From a virus, in the IMG/VR virus record IMGVR_UViG_3300008219_000025, positions 1 to 41,680 of that record: a stretch of DNA of 41,680 nucleotides, one strand, 5' to 3'. Each line of letters opens with the position of its first letter. Position 1 is the first letter of the stretch. The position numbers and the translations under genes were made by a program. Under the pieces are notes generated by a model that worked only from the letters and a program-made list of their open reading frames with translations, was not told the origin of the DNA and made no database searches. Positions 1 to 7,395 of this stretch are shown here, in pieces.

Positions 1-1
1 A

Positions 2-835
2 CAAACCTACGCCAAAAACTTTGGACATGAACCAGAATACACAGACGTCAGAAAAATCAATCCAGGAGAGTTGGAAGATTTTGACTGCCTTTGTGCTGGA
101 TTCCCATGCCAAGCTTTTTCAATCGCTGGAAAGCGGAGAGGATTCGATGATACAAGAGGCACGTTGTTTTTTGAAATCATGCGGATTGCTAGGGAAAAAC
201 AACCATCGATTCTTTTCCTCGAAAACGTCAAAGGCCTACTATCTCACGACAAAGGGGAAACCTTCAGAACCATCATCGAATCAATGGATGAGTTGGGGTA
301 TGATGTCGAATGGCAAGTGCTTGACAGTGCGAACTGGGTCCCGCAACATCGAGAGAGGATATTCATTATCGGACATCTTAGAGGAAAATCCAGATCCCAA
401 GTATTCAGTCCACATGACACCTTCCAGGATCAAGATGATAGAAACACAAATAGCAAAAAAGAAGGTATTTCAGCAACCCTTACCACAAAGCAAGATAGAT
501 ACCCAAACGCAGGATTTATAGTTGAACCTGTTTACGACTTGAGTAGGGATAATTATAGAGGTAATGGTAGAAGAATAAAAACCAATAACGAAGATTCATT
601 TACATTAACGATTGCTGACAAGCATGGCATAAGATTGAATGGTAAGTATAGATTTTTCACGCCTTTGGAATGTGAAAGACTCCAGGGTTTTCCAGATGGT
701 TGGACCGAGGGTGTGAGTGATGTTCAAAGGTATAAACAGATGGGTAATGCAGTTACAGCAACTGTGGTTGAATATATAGCACAATTACTAACTACCAATG
801 ACTTTATTAGAGATAATCTATATTTGGATGTATAG
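2..835 (+). CDS. DNA (cytosine-5) methyltransferase, 5'-truncated by the window edge
   Basis: This enzyme methylates C5 of cytosine in DNA using S-adenosylmethionine. The reading frame is open from base 2, and the first visible codons read like the region after motif I (YAKNFGHEPEYTDVRKI), so the true start lies outside the window and the TTG at 71 is not the start. Visible family motifs are the catalytic loop GFPCQAFS (motif IV), FLENVKG (VI), QHRERIFIIG (VIII), the GFPDGW segment before motif IX/X and YKQMGNAVTATVV (X). The target-recognition stretch between motifs VIII and IX is short, about 95 residues. A second methyltransferase follows immediately and an endonuclease-fold protein comes after it. 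The group could form a modification (or restriction-modification) set, or protect viral DNA from host nucleases. The family is certain; the target sequence cannot be read from this sequence. Confidence 0.96.
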   Translation, partial: QTYAKNFGHEPEYTDVRKINPGELEDFDCLCAGFPCQAFSIAGKRRGFDDTRGTLFFEIMRIAREKQPSILFLENVKGLLSHDKGETFRTIIESMDELGYDVEWQVLDSANWVPQHRERIFIIGHLRGKSRSQVFSPHDTFQDQDDRNTNSKKEGISATLTTKQDRYPNAGFIVEPVYDLSRDNYRGNGRRIKTNNEDSFTLTIADKHGIRLNGKYRFFTPLECERLQGFPDGWTEGVSDVQRYKQMGNAVTATVVEYIAQLLTTNDFIRDNLYLDV

Positions 836-836
836 A

Positions 837-1409
837 ATGAACCAAACTGAAAGATTAGAAAATTACTATAATGTATTAGATTTCCCACAATCTGTGTTTG
901 TAGGTGAAGATGGTCGTTTAACTGGTACTTGGGTTATGGGAAACAATTACAGAGTAAAGTCATCTTATTATGGTGGCTATCCATATGGATATTTGAAACG
1001 AATTAAAGCGTTATTTCCTGATAAAAAAAACATATTGCATCTTTTTTCAGGTCAAGTTGATAAGGAAATATTTGATGGTAAAACCATTGATATTAATCCT
1101 AAAAACAATCCAGATATTGTAGGCGATGCACATAAACTAAGTGAATATTTCAAAGAAGAATTTGATTTAATATTAGCAGATCCACCATATTCTATTGAGG
1201 ATTGTGATCATTATGGCACATCAATGGTTAAAAGAAACATTATACTAAAAGAATGTATAAAAATTCTCAAAAAAGGTGGTCATGTTGTTTGGTTGGATCA
1301 AGTATTACCAATGTATAGAAAAAATGAGTTGAAAGTAATTGGATATATTGGGATGGTTAAATCAACTAATCATAGATTTAGGGTAATAACCATATTTGAA
1401 AAGGTGTGA
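837..1409 (+). CDS. DNA N6-adenine/N4-cytosine-type methyltransferase
   Basis: A Rossmann-fold amino-methyltransferase of about 190 residues. NILHLFSG fits the SAM-binding motif I, and ILADPPYSIED contains DPPY, the catalytic motif IV of N6A/N4C DNA methyltransferases. LKKGGHVVWLDQ is the usual following strand. The ATG at 837 lies two bases after the upstream stop; an in-frame ATG at 828 and one at 798 overlap the upstream gene and are less likely. The end overlaps the next start as GTGA. The protein is short, without an obvious target-recognition domain, as in other compact viral methyltransferases. Whether it acts on DNA is inferred from DPPY and the neighbouring cytosine methyltransferase. 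Confidence 0.85.
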   Translation: MNQTERLENYYNVLDFPQSVFVGEDGRLTGTWVMGNNYRVKSSYYGGYPYGYLKRIKALFPDKKNILHLFSGQVDKEIFDGKTIDINPKNNPDIVGDAHKLSEYFKEEFDLILADPPYSIEDCDHYGTSMVKRNIILKECIKILKKGGHVVWLDQVLPMYRKNELKVIGYIGMVKSTNHRFRVITIFEKV

Positions 1410-1732
1410 TTGATGATATGAACTATGCCAAACGTAATATGTATAAGAATCGTAACAATCAATTTAGACCAGAACAACTAGAACTATATATACAAATTAG
1501 AGCAACTAGAGCTAATTCGGATCTTTTAATGGAATATGAGGTTAGCTATAAATATGACGATGAGGTAAGGGTATGCATAGGAGATATTGTAGACTTGACA
1601 AGAAAGGAGATATTTAGAATAAACGGCCCAATCCACAAATCTTCTGAAAAGAGGATAATGAGAGATGAGATCCAAAAAGAGGGATTGGAAAAAGACGGCT
1701 GGAAAGTAACGGATGTGGATGTAGATGTTTGA
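1406..1732 (+). CDS. Small PD-(D/E)XK-like (DUF559/Vsr-like) putative nuclease
   Basis: A 108-residue protein whose second half follows the pattern of Vsr/DUF559 endonuclease-like folds. There is a strand with acidic residues (GDIVDL, D60 and D63), a strand ending in RINGPIH at 71-77, then a helix with RDEIQKEGLEKDGWKV, close to the family pattern of H, R-D, L and GW followed by a hydrophobic strand. The exact catalytic E-x-K is not clear, so catalysis is uncertain. The GTG start overlaps the methyltransferase stop (GTGA); an ATG at 1418 is the alternative. Position after two methyltransferases and before a RecB-like nuclease suggests a DNA-modification or repair role. This is pattern recognition only. 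Confidence 0.7.
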   Translation: MIDDMNYAKRNMYKNRNNQFRPEQLELYIQIRATRANSDLLMEYEVSYKYDDEVRVCIGDIVDLTRKEIFRINGPIHKSSEKRIMRDEIQKEGLEKDGWKVTDVDVDV

Positions 1733-2378
1733 ACATATAGTTAATCCTCAAATAGTGTTACCTACCTTAAAGAGAAAGAATGAAAATGGTCATAGGGTTT
1801 ACTACGACCAAGATGGCAATAGATACCATAGCACTACTACTGTTGTTGGATCTATAGACGAAAAAGGCCTAAACGAATGGAAGGCGAGGGTAGGAGAGGA
1901 TGTAGCAAAGTATGTATCTATACGGGCTACAACCCTGGGTACTAAGATGCACAACATGATAGAAAACTATCTTGGTAATGAGAAAAACACAGAAACTAGC
2001 ATATTTGCAAAGGCACATTTTAACAACATAAAGCCACTATTAGACAAGATTCAACATATCAATGGTTTGGAAACCAAGATTTGCAGCAAGGAGTTAGGCT
2101 TGGCTGGAACTGCTGATTGTATAGCAGAATATGATGGGGTACATTCCATTATCGACTTTAAGACTTCTAGTAAGCTAAAGAAAGAGGAATGGATTAAAAA
2201 ATACTTCCTGCAAACTACGGCATACTCGCTAATGTGGGAAGAACTTACCTCAACTAAAATTGACCAAATCGTGATCCTAATCTCTGGAGAGGATGGTTCT
2301 AGGGAAGAGTATATAAGGCAACGAGATGATTATGTGGATGAGTTAAAGGAAGTCGTAGCAAATTATAAGGAACAATAA
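1725..2378 (+). CDS. RecB/Cas4-family PD-(D/E)XK exonuclease
   Basis: A 217-residue nuclease of the RecB-like family found in many phages as a recombination or DNA-processing exonuclease. The order of motifs is typical: an N-terminal helix GTKMHNMIE with H76, then GLAGTADCI with D131, then SIIDFKTSS with D144 and K146 as the D-x-K core, then FLQTTAYSLMWEE with Q163 and Y167 (the QxxxY motif). There is no Cas4-type cysteine cluster, so an iron-sulphur form is unlikely. The start overlaps the upstream gene by 8 bases. The primase-helicase gene follows after a promoter, so a role in replication or recombination of viral DNA is likely. Confidence 0.88.
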   Translation: MFEHIVNPQIVLPTLKRKNENGHRVYYDQDGNRYHSTTTVVGSIDEKGLNEWKARVGEDVAKYVSIRATTLGTKMHNMIENYLGNEKNTETSIFAKAHFNNIKPLLDKIQHINGLETKICSKELGLAGTADCIAEYDGVHSIIDFKTSSKLKKEEWIKKYFLQTTAYSLMWEELTSTKIDQIVILISGEDGSREEYIRQRDDYVDELKEVVANYKEQ

Positions 2379-2380
2379 AC

Positions 2381-2420
2381 TCTACATAGACTACATACAT
2401 TCTACATAGACTACATACAT
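2381..2420 (+). repeat. Perfect 20-bp tandem direct repeat upstream of the replication promoter
   Basis: The sequence TCTACATAGACTACATACAT occurs twice head to tail at 2381-2400 and 2401-2420. Each copy is itself two near-identical 10-base halves sharing CTACATA, so the array has a helical-turn spacing of four sites on one DNA face. It ends 12 bases before the TATA box of the ribbon-helix-helix/MCM operon. It may be the operator for the downstream ribbon-helix-helix protein or an iteron-like element. Confidence 0.85.
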
Positions 2421-2432
2421 TTTTTAGATAGG

Positions 2433-2440
2433 TTTATAAT
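2433..2440 (+). promoter_or_regulatory. TATA box of the RHH/primase-MCM operon
   Basis: TTTATAAT is centred 25-26 bases upstream of the ATG at 2462, the spacing expected for a leaderless archaeal transcript starting at the start codon. Confidence 0.75.
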
Positions 2441-2461
2441 TCTAAGAAGCTATACTATAGT

Positions 2462-2758
2462 ATGAATTATTTAACTTTCTACATTAGACCCCATCATATT
2501 AAAACTATAAAGCTTATGGATAAGTTGAGAGGTAATATGTCAAAGTCAGAGTTTATCCTCAAATCAATCAAATATATGGCCGATACGCATGAGAGTAATA
2601 AGGATCTTTTAACACCTATTGATCAACCTACCCTACCAGATGATTGGCATATTTGGAAGTTATATTTCCAGGGAACTAAACTAACCACTTTGGTTGATTC
2701 CATAACCAAGTTGGACCAACTACTACGAATGGCAAAGCAAGAGGTTGAAAATAGATAA
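2462..2758 (+). CDS. Ribbon-helix-helix DNA-binding protein
   Basis: A 98-residue protein. The first 45 residues fit a ribbon-helix-helix fold: a short strand (LTFYIRPHH), helix 1 (KTIKLMDKLRG), the turn NMSKSEFI and helix 2 (LKSIKYMAD). The C-terminal half carries two tryptophans and an amphipathic helix and may dimerise or bind a partner. The start is fixed by the TATA box spacing. The stop overlaps the ATG of the primase-MCM gene (TAATG). With the 20-bp repeats directly upstream, autoregulation or a role in origin recognition is a natural inference, not shown. Confidence 0.7.
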   Translation: MNYLTFYIRPHHIKTIKLMDKLRGNMSKSEFILKSIKYMADTHESNKDLLTPIDQPTLPDDWHIWKLYFQGTKLTTLVDSITKLDQLLRMAKQEVENR

Positions 2759-5172
2759 TGCTTTCCAGGGATACCTTTAATCTAATTCCAATTCGCAATA
2801 GATCAAAGATACCAGCAATAGCATGGGGTGAGTACCAACAAAAGAAGTATGAGGGTGAGATAAACTCTACCAACTATGCTGTAATTTGTGGCAAGATATC
2901 AAGTTGTGTTGTAATAGATATAGATAGTCCAGAGCTTATACAAAAACTCTTCAAGAATTGGGATGGACTTCTTAAAGGCACATTGGTTATCAAGACAGGT
3001 TCAGGTGGGTATCATGTATATGTTCGGCCCAAGAACGACAACTATCCACCCAAGATGCCACTAACAAATTCAAGTGGCCAACATATAGACATTCAAAGCG
3101 ATGGATCATATGTACTTGGTCCAGGTTCTATACATCCCAATGGCACTAGATATGAGATAATATCATCAACGAATGACCTAATAGAATTTGATCTTGGAAC
3201 ATTCCTAGAGCATATCAAGAAGTTTGGATTCAATACAGAGTATGGTGGTTTGAAGCGATTTGAGGAAATAGCAAAGGGTGGCTTAGGCCCAGGTGAAAGA
3301 AACGCTAGTGCCTTCAAATACGCAATCAACCTATTGGAGAATGTTAGTATGGATTCAACTACAGCGTGGTCCGAAGTGTTAAGATGGAATAACACTCTCA
3401 AACCACCAATGGAAGAACGAGAGTTAAAGACTACATTCGAGTCTGCATTAAAGAAATACATTAGAAAGGTAGGCACTCCACCAACAGAGAGTGAAACATT
3501 ATCATTAAAACTAATGAGGGATGTATCTGCCAAAGATGAGGGTAAGACAATATCATTTCATGGTTTCATAGCAGGTATGGATGAGCATAGGACCATTACC
3601 AAGAAGTTAAAGCATAATTGCCCAATATGTAATGCAGAAGTAACTTCGACATCTAATGGCTTCGAAAATCCAAGAACTCCACATTGTAGGAAATGTAGGC
3701 AAGAGATGGAAGCCATTGAGGAAACTAGGGTAACCGAGGATGTTCGTACCATACTATTACAAGAGATGCCAGATGAGGTGCAAAACAACACTCCTGTAAG
3801 AAAAATAGCTAGAGTGCATAAGGAGTTGGCAAGACTTGTCTATATCTCAAGCAGGAAAGTATTATTCATTGGTAGATTTAGAAGTGTCAAAGTAAAGGGT
3901 AAGATGGAAAATGAGATTGTAATAGAGATAGAAAAGATAGAGTATGTAGATGAAAACTTGGATCAAGTAAGCACAACAGAAGAGTTGAAAAAGATAGATG
4001 ATATGATAGATGAGCAATTCTTTGACAAATTAACTACCTCTTTTGCACCAAACATATATGGTTATGATGATATAAAGAAGTCAATCTTACTTCACTTGGT
4101 TGGTGGTGGGAACACTAGAAGAACTAGAATACATATTATAATAATAGGAAACCCTGGAAGAGGGAAGTCGGAACTACTAAACTTTACAGGTAAGCTAGGG
4201 AAATCATGCTATGTTAATGGCAAACTATCATCAGGTGCTGGTTTGGCTGCAGGTATGGTCAAACTATCATCAGGTGCATCCATACCATCAACAGGTGCTT
4301 TGACACTTTATGACTATGTTATGATTGATGAAACTGACAAAGCTCGAAAGGAAGATAGGGCTGCAATCTTAGAGTGCTTGGAACAAGGCACAGTATCACT
4401 CAAGAAGGTAGGTGTAGACTTGACCGTTCCCGCTAACGCAAGTATACTAGCGGCTGCTAATCCAAGGCTTGGAAAGTGGAAGTCTGACTTGGGCCTAGAG
4501 CAAAACATAAACCTGGAGTCATTCTTGCTTAGTAGGTTTGACTTGATCTGGGGTGTGATCTCACAATCAAGTGGTGAAAGAGCTAGGGTAGCTCACCATA
4601 TTATATCCCAAGCTTCATCTGAAAACGAGATACCATTCACTATTGATGAGTTAAAGAGATACATTAACTTTTGTAAAACAATAAAGCCAAAGCTTACAGA
4701 AAAGGCTGCAAAACACTTGGAAGATTTCTACATAAGAACTTCAGAGTTCATAGAACAAAACAACGAAGAAACTCTACCATTGGAAGAAAGGCAATTAGAG
4801 GGATTGATTAGAATGGCCACTGCTCATGCCAAACTACACCTAAAGGATGAGGTAGGTGTATCAGATATGCAAGAGGCCATTAGACTTTATGAAGAAAGTT
4901 TGCATAGCTTTGGTATTTCCACAGAACAAGGTACATTACAACTTGACTTGAGATCTCCAGCCGCAAACAAAGAAGAAGCATTTTGGGGTGCAGTTCATTC
5001 CATCCTGGATGATAATAGGCACTTTAGACACGATGATTTATTGGGAAAGTTGAAAACATACAATAAATTCTTTAAGACAATACACCAAGCAAAACGCTAC
5101 TTTGACGAAATGGTAGCAAAGGGAAGAATCCTCTTAAATGAGGATGGGAGTTATAGACTTGCAAAATTATAA
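2758..5172 (+). CDS. Primase-polymerase/MCM helicase fusion protein
   Basis: An 804-residue replication protein combining primer synthesis and replicative unwinding. Residues 1-160 are a bifunctional primase-polymerase (AEP) domain: VVIDID with D54 and D56 as metal ligands, SGGYHVYVR with H86, HIDIQSDG with D111, and GPGSIHPNG. Residues 172-235 fit the helical primase C-terminal domain. Residues 260-400 look like the MCM N-terminal domain with a zinc site C288/C291 and C310/C313. The AAA+ core at 420-640 has Walker A GNPGRGKS (464-471), Walker B VMIDE (521-525), sensor 1 AAANP (565-569) and arginine finger SRFD (R593). The end resembles the MCM winged-helix region. Walker A differs from the usual cellular GDPGxAKS. 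AEP-MCM fusions are known from mobile elements, so this is a virus-type replicon protein rather than a copied host MCM. No DNA polymerase is encoded in the window. Confidence 0.95.
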   Translation: MLSRDTFNLIPIRNRSKIPAIAWGEYQQKKYEGEINSTNYAVICGKISSCVVIDIDSPELIQKLFKNWDGLLKGTLVIKTGSGGYHVYVRPKNDNYPPKMPLTNSSGQHIDIQSDGSYVLGPGSIHPNGTRYEIISSTNDLIEFDLGTFLEHIKKFGFNTEYGGLKRFEEIAKGGLGPGERNASAFKYAINLLENVSMDSTTAWSEVLRWNNTLKPPMEERELKTTFESALKKYIRKVGTPPTESETLSLKLMRDVSAKDEGKTISFHGFIAGMDEHRTITKKLKHNCPICNAEVTSTSNGFENPRTPHCRKCRQEMEAIEETRVTEDVRTILLQEMPDEVQNNTPVRKIARVHKELARLVYISSRKVLFIGRFRSVKVKGKMENEIVIEIEKIEYVDENLDQVSTTEELKKIDDMIDEQFFDKLTTSFAPNIYGYDDIKKSILLHLVGGGNTRRTRIHIIIIGNPGRGKSELLNFTGKLGKSCYVNGKLSSGAGLAAGMVKLSSGASIPSTGALTLYDYVMIDETDKARKEDRAAILECLEQGTVSLKKVGVDLTVPANASILAAANPRLGKWKSDLGLEQNINLESFLLSRFDLIWGVISQSSGERARVAHHIISQASSENEIPFTIDELKRYINFCKTIKPKLTEKAAKHLEDFYIRTSEFIEQNNEETLPLEERQLEGLIRMATAHAKLHLKDEVGVSDMQEAIRLYEESLHSFGISTEQGTLQLDLRSPAANKEEAFWGAVHSILDDNRHFRHDDLLGKLKTYNKFFKTIHQAKRYFDEMVAKGRILLNEDGSYRLAKL

Positions 5173-5185
5173 TAAATAAAAGTGA

Positions 5186-5302
5186 TTATTGTGGTGACCA
5201 ACCATGTTGGCAATCTTCACAATAAATCCATCTACCTGGAAGGGAAGTGCTTTCGTTTGGTTCTTCCCAAGTTCTTCTACTTCTACATCGTGGACATCTC
5301 AT
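5186..5302 (-). CDS. Small zinc-ribbon protein (minus strand)
   Basis: A 38-residue protein with CPRCRS at the N-terminus and YCEDCQHGW at the C-terminus, a complete two-knuckle zinc ribbon. The frame extends further upstream, but the ATG at 5302 is chosen because a TATA box (TTATATAG on the minus strand, 5323-5330) is centred 24-25 bases before it and because the zinc ribbon begins there. It is transcribed opposite to its neighbours and divergent from the SWIM protein. A regulatory or adaptor role is possible but unsupported. Confidence 0.7.
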   Translation of the reverse strand: MRCPRCRSRRTWEEPNESTSLPGRWIYCEDCQHGWSPQ

Positions 5303-5398
5303 ATTTAGACTAGAATTAACCTCTATATAAGATATAGTATCACAGAATTTGAAAATTGTGATACCAAGGTATATATGATAAGGTATTGTAGTAGATCC
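5303..5398. promoter_or_regulatory. Divergent promoter region with two TATA boxes
   Basis: A minus-strand TATA box (plus-strand CTATATAA, 5323-5330) serves the zinc-ribbon gene starting at 5302, and a plus-strand box (TATATAT, 5370-5376) is centred 26 bases before the ATG at 5399. The two boxes are about 40 bases apart, with CACAGAATTTGAAAATTGTG (5341-5360), an imperfect inverted repeat with CACA/TGTG ends, between them. One bound regulator there could control both directions. Confidence 0.65.
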
Positions 5399-5650
5399 AT
5401 GAGTCAAACCAATGAATCATTCCAAAGACTTGACAAAGCCTGGGAGTTAATTCGATTAGGCAAAGTTAGATTTGGTGAAAACCCTCTAAGAGCAATAGTT
5501 GAGGGAACGAAGGATTATTCAGTAAACATAGCAGCACAAACTTGCACTTGTGAGGATCATACATTTAGAGATATGAAGTGTAAGCATATATGGGCAGCAG
5601 AGCTACAACGACAAATCCTAATAGGACAAACCCAGGTGATGAAACAATGA
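5399..5650 (+). CDS. SWIM zinc-finger protein
   Basis: An 83-residue protein with the SWIM signature C-x-C-x(n)-C-x-H, seen as CTCEDHTFRDMKCKH, preceded by the usual strand pair (RAIVEGTKDYSVNI). SWIM domains bind DNA or protein; stand-alone small SWIM proteins are common in archaea and their viruses. The ATG at 5399 is chosen over an upstream in-frame codon at 5375 because that codon lies inside or next to the TATA box, whereas 5399 has leaderless spacing. The end overlaps the next gene as ATGA. Confidence 0.8.
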   Translation: MSQTNESFQRLDKAWELIRLGKVRFGENPLRAIVEGTKDYSVNIAAQTCTCEDHTFRDMKCKHIWAAELQRQILIGQTQVMKQ

Positions 5651-5826
5651 GATTCTTTGTATATGATGACATTGACAAAATGGAGATAAAGTTTGGCTTT
5701 GACATGGCTAGATTATGGTGGCGTAGTAAACCTACACTTGATGGTAGGTCTGCAGGTAGTATTAGATTCGCACTCCATGAGATAGCATATTCATTAGGCA
5801 TCATTAAGAGAGGCATAGTAAAATGA
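5647..5826 (+). CDS. Hypothetical protein, 59 aa
   Basis: The start overlaps the upstream stop (ATGA) and the stop region overlaps the next start (ATGA), so it sits in a translationally coupled operon. The sequence is mixed alpha/beta with a WWRSKPTLDGRSAGSIRFALHEIAYSLGII core. I do not recognise the family. Tight coupling on both sides makes it a real gene. Confidence 0.7.
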   Translation: MRFFVYDDIDKMEIKFGFDMARLWWRSKPTLDGRSAGSIRFALHEIAYSLGIIKRGIVK

Positions 5827-6248
5827 TTAAGAATAAGATATTCAAGGAAGTCATACTTGAACCAAAGGCCAAATGTGAGTATGGTAATTGTGAACATGGA
5901 CCAGAAGAACATGAAGCAGGTGTCTGTTGGGCCATAACTGATAAGAAATTGATTAATGAACCAGATGAAAAGAAGTTTTGTAGTTGTAAATCAACACCTG
6001 AATTGACACATGGTTGGGATATACTCAAAGTCAGAAACCCTATAGATGGAGAGGGTTGGCAAGATCCAGGTAAAAAAATCACTATTACGAGAGATCCATT
6101 AACTAAGAAGATAATCAAAGTAGATGTAAAGTATGATTATATTATGATTACAAAGGTATGTAAGAAATGTAGAGGCATATTCTGTATAAGGGTAGATCAA
6201 GATGAATGTTCCAGTTGTAGATCAGAACCGAAGGGTTTATTAGTCTAG
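5823..6248 (+). CDS. Hypothetical zinc-binding protein, 141 aa
   Basis: The protein has two cysteine/histidine groups. The N-terminal one (CEYGNCEHGPEEHEAGVC, then CSC) contains several Cys and His. The C-terminal one (VCKKCRGIFCIRVDQDECSSC) is a zinc ribbon of CxxC/CxxC type. The function is unknown. The start overlaps the upstream gene by 4 bases. It is one of many small metal-binding proteins in this virus. Confidence 0.75.
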   Translation: MIKNKIFKEVILEPKAKCEYGNCEHGPEEHEAGVCWAITDKKLINEPDEKKFCSCKSTPELTHGWDILKVRNPIDGEGWQDPGKKITITRDPLTKKIIKVDVKYDYIMITKVCKKCRGIFCIRVDQDECSSCRSEPKGLLV

Positions 6249-6265
6249 TATATATATAAGCTATT

Positions 6266-6688
6266 GTGGTAGAGTTAGAGGATCTAGTCGCTAGACGAGA
6301 TTATGCACTTAAACCTCTACTTAGAAAAACTTGTATATGTGGTAGAACACTCAATCTCCTTCAATCCCAATCAACAATTAAGCAAATGTGTAGTGATAGT
6401 TATTGTAGAAAGATATACCCTATTAATAGGAAATGTACCTTTTGTGATACAGTTTATGACTACGAAGAAGTAGAATGTAAGGTATGTGATAAGGAATTAA
6501 CCAAACTAACAGATGCAGAAGTAACATTGGAAGATAACCAAAAACTGATTAGAAGGTCCAAAAGGAAGGTTAAAGAGGGTAAAATCACACAAAAGGAATG
6601 TGATGATATAATTAAGAAGGCCAATATAGAGGATGAGGTATGCGAAGAAAGAGCAAGAGAAATAAGGGAAAAACGTCAAATAGATTAG
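6266..6688 (+). CDS. Hypothetical zinc-finger protein, 140 aa
   Basis: The N-terminal half holds three cysteine pairs: CICG, a CSDSYC-type pair, CTFC and CKVC. The C-terminal half is a charged, probably helical tail (IRRSKRKVKEGK, CEERAREIREKR). The start is a GTG. A strong TATATATAA lies only 7-17 bases before it, too close for leaderless initiation at this GTG, so the start is less certain than elsewhere. The next gene begins inside its 3' end. I do not recognise a family. Confidence 0.65.
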   Translation: MVELEDLVARRDYALKPLLRKTCICGRTLNLLQSQSTIKQMCSDSYCRKIYPINRKCTFCDTVYDYEEVECKVCDKELTKLTDAEVTLEDNQKLIRRSKRKVKEGKITQKECDDIIKKANIEDEVCEERAREIREKRQID

Positions 6689-7008
6689 TCTTTAGGGATT
6701 CAAACTCAAAAGCGATCTCCTGGTTACATAAGCGTGGATTCAAGCAAATTCTATTACGAACTCATTGTAGGCATAAGGATTTCGTATATGCCACAAAATT
6801 TCACAAATACCTTTCAACAGACTATTGGAATAGGTGGGATGGTATGTGTTTTGATTCCAATGGTTACTTATGGTTCATACAAATAAAGACATCAGGTTTT
6901 CCAAAGGATAGTGATATACTCGATTGGCTAGATGGGAAGAAAGGTATTAGGGCATTAAGCATACATTTTAAGCCTAAAACAGACACACGATTCTATTATA
7001 ATCTTTAA
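6640..7008 (+). CDS. PD-(D/E)XK nuclease-like protein (Holliday-resolvase-like)
   Basis: A 122-residue basic protein. The core reads NRWDGMCFDSNGYLWFIQIKTSGF: an acidic residue (D) on the first strand, then a strand ending in Q-x-K, the catalytic D...(E/Q)xK arrangement of archaeal Hjc-like and VRR-type nucleases. Helices before it (SKAISWLHKRGFKQILL) and after it (DILDWLDGKKG) fit the fold. A branched-DNA or packaging-related nuclease role is likely but not provable here. The start overlaps the upstream gene by 49 bases, and the first 14 residues are lysine/arginine-rich, suitable for DNA contact. Confidence 0.65.
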   Translation: MRRKSKRNKGKTSNRLVFRDSNSKAISWLHKRGFKQILLRTHCRHKDFVYATKFHKYLSTDYWNRWDGMCFDSNGYLWFIQIKTSGFPKDSDILDWLDGKKGIRALSIHFKPKTDTRFYYNL

Positions 7009-7011
7009 ATA
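7004..7011 (+). promoter_or_regulatory. TATA box
   Basis: TTTAAATA is centred 25-26 bases before the ATG at 7033, consistent with leaderless transcription of the following gene pair. Confidence 0.65.
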
Positions 7012-7032
7012 CAAAAAGAGAGTAATTAAGGT

Positions 7033-7395
7033 ATGTCGTATTTCAACTTTACGAAAGTAAAAGAGGTACTCGGAGCAACAGGAACACAAGATGATAAGAA
7101 GATCCAACATTATGGTGAAATGGCCGATGCATTAATAAATTCATATTTAGTGGATGTGAGGGATAAGAAAGGATCTACCATATTTCTTCAACTTCCGGTG
7201 TCTGCAACCGATTTTGAATCAACTGCCGAATTTAACATATTAAAAGATATTGCCAACCAACTATCAGTTGGCTACTTTTACAAGTTTGAGAGTGGTGATA
7301 CTAGCACTGCAAACCAGGCTGAATCCGTATGGGTTAGGTTTTTCCAATCCAAATGGCAAAGACCTAGATTTGCTGTCAAAGGTGCTGAATATTGA
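7033..7395 (+). CDS. Possible head-tail adaptor (gp6-like) protein
   Basis: A 120-residue mostly helical protein. The pattern of an early helix with AxxxINxYL (EMADALINSYLV), a short proline/aspartate linker (LPVSATDFE) and a helix LKDIANQLSVGYFY followed by a C-terminal helix resembles gp6-like head-tail connectors, where an ia..laa.y helix follows a similar linker. That is resemblance only. The gene starts a new leaderless transcript and overlaps the next gene as TTGA. It lies 26 kb upstream of the capsid gene, an unusual place for a connector, which lowers confidence in the role. Confidence 0.45.
   Translation: MSYFNFTKVKEVLGATGTQDDKKIQHYGEMADALINSYLVDVRDKKGSTIFLQLPVSATDFESTAEFNILKDIANQLSVGYFYKFESGDTSTANQAESVWVRFFQSKWQRPRFAVKGAEY

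Noticed and set aside
3093-4508. Minus-strand open frames opposite the primase-MCM gene
   Set aside because: They lie entirely inside a gene with complete catalytic motifs and have no promoter or recognisable protein content.
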